DNA from: an uncultured Phascolarctobacterium sp.
Lineage (GTDB): Bacteria; Bacillota; Negativicutes; Acidaminococcales; Acidaminococcaceae
Length of the DNA: 64,000 nt
Direction: 5' to 3'
Assembly: GCF_937920985.1 (NCBI RefSeq)
Contig: NZ_CALDXR010000013.1
Span: 48,375 to 112,374 of the forward strand
Under the pieces are notes generated by a model that saw only the letters and a list, made by a program, of their open reading frames with translations, searched no databases and was not told the origin of the DNA. Of this stretch, positions 60,835-64,000 are shown piece by piece; the first letter of the stretch is position 1, and each line of letters opens with the position of its first letter. A program made the position numbers and the translations under genes.

Positions 60835-61596
60835 ATGAGTGATTTAGTTAGTATTATTAGTCCGAGTTACAACTGTGAAAAGTTTATCGGAAAGACAATT
60901 GACAGCGTTTTAGCTCAGACCTACGAGAACTGGGAGCTTATTATTGTTGACGATTGTTCTACAGATAATACCGATGCGATTGTAACAAAATACAATGATA
61001 ACCGTATTAAGTATTTGAAGAATGAAAAGAACAGTGGTGCTGCGGTTTCACGTAACAAAGCTTTGCGTGAAGCTAAAGGCCGTTGGATAGCTTTTTTAGA
61101 CAGCGATGATTTGTGGTTACCGCAAAAGCTTGAAAAGCAGATTGCTTTTATGGAAGCTAATGACTATCACTTTTCATATACCAATTATGAAGAAATTGAC
61201 GAAGATGGTCATAAGTTAGGTGTAAAAGTGACTGGTCCTAAAGTGATTTCTAAAACAGGTATGTTTAATTACTGTTGGCCAGGCTGTTTGACAGTGATGT
61301 ATGATGCTGAAGCTTATGGATTACTCCAAATTGAAGATATTAAGAAAAATAATGACTATGCCATGTGGCTTAAGGTTTGCAGGAAGATGGACTGTTATTT
61401 GCTAGACGAGTGTTTAGCTGAATATCGTAGAGGACGCAAGGGATCAATAAGCACACATAGCTATTGGAAGCTTATCGAATGGCATTATAAGCTTTGGCAT
61501 GATGCAGAAGGCATGGGATGCATTCACAGTTGGATTAATACTGGCAGAAATTTAGTGTTTGGTGTTTATAAAAAACTTATGTATGTGATAAAATAA
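60835..61596 (+). CDS. Glycosyltransferase family 2
   Basis: GT-A type enzyme, 253 residues. VSIISPSYNCEKFIGKTIDSVLAQ begins the nucleotide-binding part, IIVDDCSTDNT follows, and FLDSDDLW holds the metal-binding D-x-D. Probably adds the next sugar onto the lipid-linked starter. It starts three bases after the phosphoglycosyl transferase stop codon. Confidence 0.88.
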   Translation: MSDLVSIISPSYNCEKFIGKTIDSVLAQTYENWELIIVDDCSTDNTDAIVTKYNDNRIKYLKNEKNSGAAVSRNKALREAKGRWIAFLDSDDLWLPQKLEKQIAFMEANDYHFSYTNYEEIDEDGHKLGVKVTGPKVISKTGMFNYCWPGCLTVMYDAEAYGLLQIEDIKKNNDYAMWLKVCRKMDCYLLDECLAEYRRGRKGSISTHSYWKLIEWHYKLWHDAEGMGCIHSWINTGRNLVFGVYKKLMYVIK

Positions 61597-61634
61597 TAAT
61601 CCTTTTCTAAGCACTTTTAACAAGGAGGCTACTG

Positions 61635-63980
61635 ATGAGAGAAGATATTAGAACGTTGAAGGTTTACGGAGGTAATTTTGTACCGGAAGCAGTTTTTAAT
61701 TTTTTTGGTAATGATACTCAGGTAAATAAAAGAACTCCTTGTTGCCTTTTGTATGGTAGAAACGGTTCTGGCAAAAGTACAATTGCTAGAGGTTTTCGCA
61801 AAATTGCTGGTGAAGAAGAAGAATCTATTAATAATGCTATCCTTTGTAATGAAAATGGTAATGAAGTTTCTCTTGGTGAAGAAGAGAAAAGTAAGATACA
61901 TGTTTTCGACCAAAAGTTTATTGATGATAATATCAGATTTGAAGAGGATGGACTTGATACAATAGTCATGGTTGGTAGCCAGGTTGAATTAGATAAACGA
62001 ATAAAGCAACTAGAACATGATATTAGTTCTCAAGAAAAAGAATTGGACGGTCAAAAGATTACTTTTGATGAATATAACGACGCAAGGAATCCTCAAGCCC
62101 CTAAATATTATGTAAATAAGATGATAGAGGCACTTAAAGGTGATGATAATTGGGCTGGCCGTAATAAATTGATAAAGGGTACTCGAATCAATACTTCTGT
62201 AAGCAATGAAAGTTATAAAGAATTCATTGGCTTAAAGCCAGAAAAGACAAGGGATGAATTAATAGTAGCTTTTAAAGATAAATATAAAGAGTTAGAAAGT
62301 GCAAGGAATGGAGACCAACGTATAGAATTTCGTGTTATAACCAATATTGATGAAATTGATATAGATAGAATCAACGAGTTATTACTACAAAAAATTGAAG
62401 AACCAGAATTAAGTTCTAGAGATAAGTTTCTGATAGATATTTCCAAGAAGCGTAGCATGGATTTTGTTAATGATATTAAAACTACTTTTTCTAATAGTGA
62501 TGTCGAGAGATGTCCTTTCTGCGCAAGACCTATAAATGAGGATGAAAGGGAAGACATTATAAAAGGTATTGAAAAAATACTTAGCAAATTAGTTGAAGAG
62601 CATCAAAAGACACTAGATTTTTTAAGACCAAAGAATGTAGTAATTAATTTGGAACCTGTCAAGCGATTTAGTGAAGCAACAGCTAAAAGTATAAGGGTAT
62701 TGGAACAATATAATGATTACATTGATAGAATAAATAAACAGATTTCGGTTAAAATAGGTAATCCTTATGAACCTATTTCTGATGTAGTATCTAAATCAGA
62801 ACTTGATGCATTACGCCAAGAAGTTATAGAAAACTTAACAGCTTTAAAAAAAGAGAAGAATGCTTATAATGATAGAATCAGCGATACTAAGCAAATTATT
62901 TCTGAATTAACATGCATTAATTCAGAAATAGCATATTGGGATATTCATGAATATTATGAAGTACATCAAGAACAAGTTGAAAAAAAGGACTCCTTTACTT
63001 CAAAATACGATACTTTGAAGGAAGAGCATGAGAGTTTAATACATAAAAAGGAAGAGTTGGAGGCACAAAAGAAAAATGTAAATATAGCAGTGGATTTTAT
63101 CAATCGTAGCTTAAGGTACATTTTCTTTTCTAAGGATAGGCTAAAGCTAGAATATGTTAATGGACTATATCAGCTAAAAGTAAATGGTTTTACTGTTAAA
63201 CCTAATCAAATTTCTACAGGTGAGACTAATGCCATAGCTTTGAGTTATTTCTTCAGCAAGGTTGTTGAAGGCAAAAAAGCAGAAGGTTTTTATAAAGATA
63301 GCTATTTGGTAGTGATTGATGATCCTATAACCAGCTTTGATGCTGAAAATAAGGTAGGAATGTTATCTTATTTAAAGAGCCAGGTACATAGGTTTGTATT
63401 AGGAAATTTAGAAACAAAATTCTTGATAATGACGCATGACATGATGACCTTCGAAAGTATTTATCATATTACTGAAGAATTGGCGAAAATTGTAAAGAAA
63501 GAGTATTCTAATACTGGTTTACAACTGAAAAATAAATATTACTTATTATATTCTTCCAAGTTAGAAGAGTATGATGATAGAAACAACAATGAATACTCAA
63601 AACTATATAATTTAGTCTACTTGTTCCTTAAAGATGAGAGTGTTGAAGATAGTATTCCTATTGGTAATGTAATGCGACAATTATTGGAAGCATTTTCAAC
63701 TTTTCAATTTAAGGTTGGTATAGAGGAATTATCGACTAAAGAAGACATTATTGAGTTATTACCAGAAGATGACTACAAAAGATACTTTAAGAACTATATG
63801 TATAGGCTAGTGCTTAATAGTGGTAGCCATAAAGAAAATGAAGCTAAGTTTAATTTAGATATGGATTTTCAGAATCTATATACATTAGAGGAGAAGAAAC
63901 GTACTGCTAAATCAATATTGTGTTTTTTGTATTTACTTAATAAGGAGGTAGATTGTATAATCAACTTGAACAAAAAATAA
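61635..63980 (+). CDS. RloC-like AAA/ABC-ATPase with zinc hook and anticodon-nuclease-type C-terminus
   Basis: 781 residues. An ABC-type ATPase head is split by coiled coils: Walker A GRNGSGKST (41-49), signature ISTGET (526-531), Walker B YLVVIDDPITSFD (557-569), switch H601 in IMTHD. Between the halves a CPFC (293-296) sits among helices, as in the RloC/Rad50 zinc hook. After the head, R681-x3-E685 and H732 (SGSHKEN) match the R-x3-E...H triad of RloC and PrrC tRNA nucleases. AAGGAGG precedes the ATG. AT-rich and placed just after the sugar genes. A plain AAA_13 ATPase is the alternative. Confidence 0.75.
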   Translation: MREDIRTLKVYGGNFVPEAVFNFFGNDTQVNKRTPCCLLYGRNGSGKSTIARGFRKIAGEEEESINNAILCNENGNEVSLGEEEKSKIHVFDQKFIDDNIRFEEDGLDTIVMVGSQVELDKRIKQLEHDISSQEKELDGQKITFDEYNDARNPQAPKYYVNKMIEALKGDDNWAGRNKLIKGTRINTSVSNESYKEFIGLKPEKTRDELIVAFKDKYKELESARNGDQRIEFRVITNIDEIDIDRINELLLQKIEEPELSSRDKFLIDISKKRSMDFVNDIKTTFSNSDVERCPFCARPINEDEREDIIKGIEKILSKLVEEHQKTLDFLRPKNVVINLEPVKRFSEATAKSIRVLEQYNDYIDRINKQISVKIGNPYEPISDVVSKSELDALRQEVIENLTALKKEKNAYNDRISDTKQIISELTCINSEIAYWDIHEYYEVHQEQVEKKDSFTSKYDTLKEEHESLIHKKEELEAQKKNVNIAVDFINRSLRYIFFSKDRLKLEYVNGLYQLKVNGFTVKPNQISTGETNAIALSYFFSKVVEGKKAEGFYKDSYLVVIDDPITSFDAENKVGMLSYLKSQVHRFVLGNLETKFLIMTHDMMTFESIYHITEELAKIVKKEYSNTGLQLKNKYYLLYSSKLEEYDDRNNNEYSKLYNLVYLFLKDESVEDSIPIGNVMRQLLEAFSTFQFKVGIEELSTKEDIIELLPEDDYKRYFKNYMYRLVLNSGSHKENEAKFNLDMDFQNLYTLEEKKRTAKSILCFLYLLNKEVDCIINLNKK

Positions 63981-64000
63981 AATAAAAAATCCACAGTGGA

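Noticed and set aside
1..64000. CRISPR array, tRNA or rRNA genes
   Set aside because: No regularly spaced short repeats, cloverleaf-like sequence or rRNA signature was seen when reading the window; a dedicated scan would be needed to exclude a single tRNA.

Overview
The window looks like the chromosome of a diderm (two-membrane) Firmicute, most likely a Negativicutes such as the Phascolarctobacterium/Acidaminococcus group. This is inference from gene content, not a database match. Firmicute signs are a PyrR-type leader before the pyr operon, TrmK-Nif3, a YhaM-type nuclease, YqeG, YlbF, and a capsule tyrosine kinase separate from its Wzz adaptor with a PHP-type phosphatase. An outer-membrane type polysaccharide export protein argues for a second membrane. 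Native genes look GC-balanced, while several accessory genes are plainly AT-rich.

Layout. 1-4.2 kb: end of a hypothetical gene, an FKBP prolyl isomerase, pgi, and a membrane acyltransferase on the minus strand carrying an in-frame palindromic repeat. 4.2-14 kb: a complete UMP operon pyrB-pyrC-carA-carB-pyrK-pyrD-pyrF-pyrE behind a leader with a PyrR-binding hairpin and terminator. 14-15.3 kb: an Rpn-type PD-(D/E)XK nuclease gene between two identical 38-bp terminators, with a small terminated transcript ahead of it. 15.3-20 kb: pstS-pstC-pstA-pstB-phoU behind a Pho-box-like repeat. 20-30.9 kb: housekeeping genes (trmK, nif3, YhaM-like, YgjP-like metallopeptidase, an OmpR-type two-component pair, yqeG, a nitrilase-family amidase, a VanX-like dipeptidase, ylbF, murB, a hypothetical gene, a ferredoxin-nitroreductase). 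30.9-32.7 kb: an apparently intact IS200/IS605 element with TnpA and TnpB. 32.8-41 kb: a six-gene transport cluster built around an ECF module with an FecE-like ATPase, a membrane-anchored propeller protein and an ABC exporter. 41-49.5 kb: alaS among three AAA-ATPase/PD-(D/E)XK paralogues. 49.6-51.7 kb: a repeat region in which two 320-bp direct repeats enclose a three-gene minus-strand operon of tiny genes. 51.8-61.6 kb: a capsule/exopolysaccharide operon with PglF/PglE/PglC-like sugar genes, interrupted by an AT-rich DUF4238-type gene. 61.6-64 kb: an AT-rich RloC-like gene.

The strongest candidates for unusual biology are the RloC-like anticodon nuclease candidate with zinc-hook and nuclease motifs, the repeat-bounded small-gene cassette with its own promoter and operator-like palindrome, the small RNA/attenuator before the Rpn nuclease, the ECF-centred cluster of unknown substrate, and the coding sequence that has absorbed a palindromic repeat. 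I saw no tRNA, rRNA, CRISPR array or prophage. Starts were chosen from ribosome binding sites, so several differ from the longest open frame.
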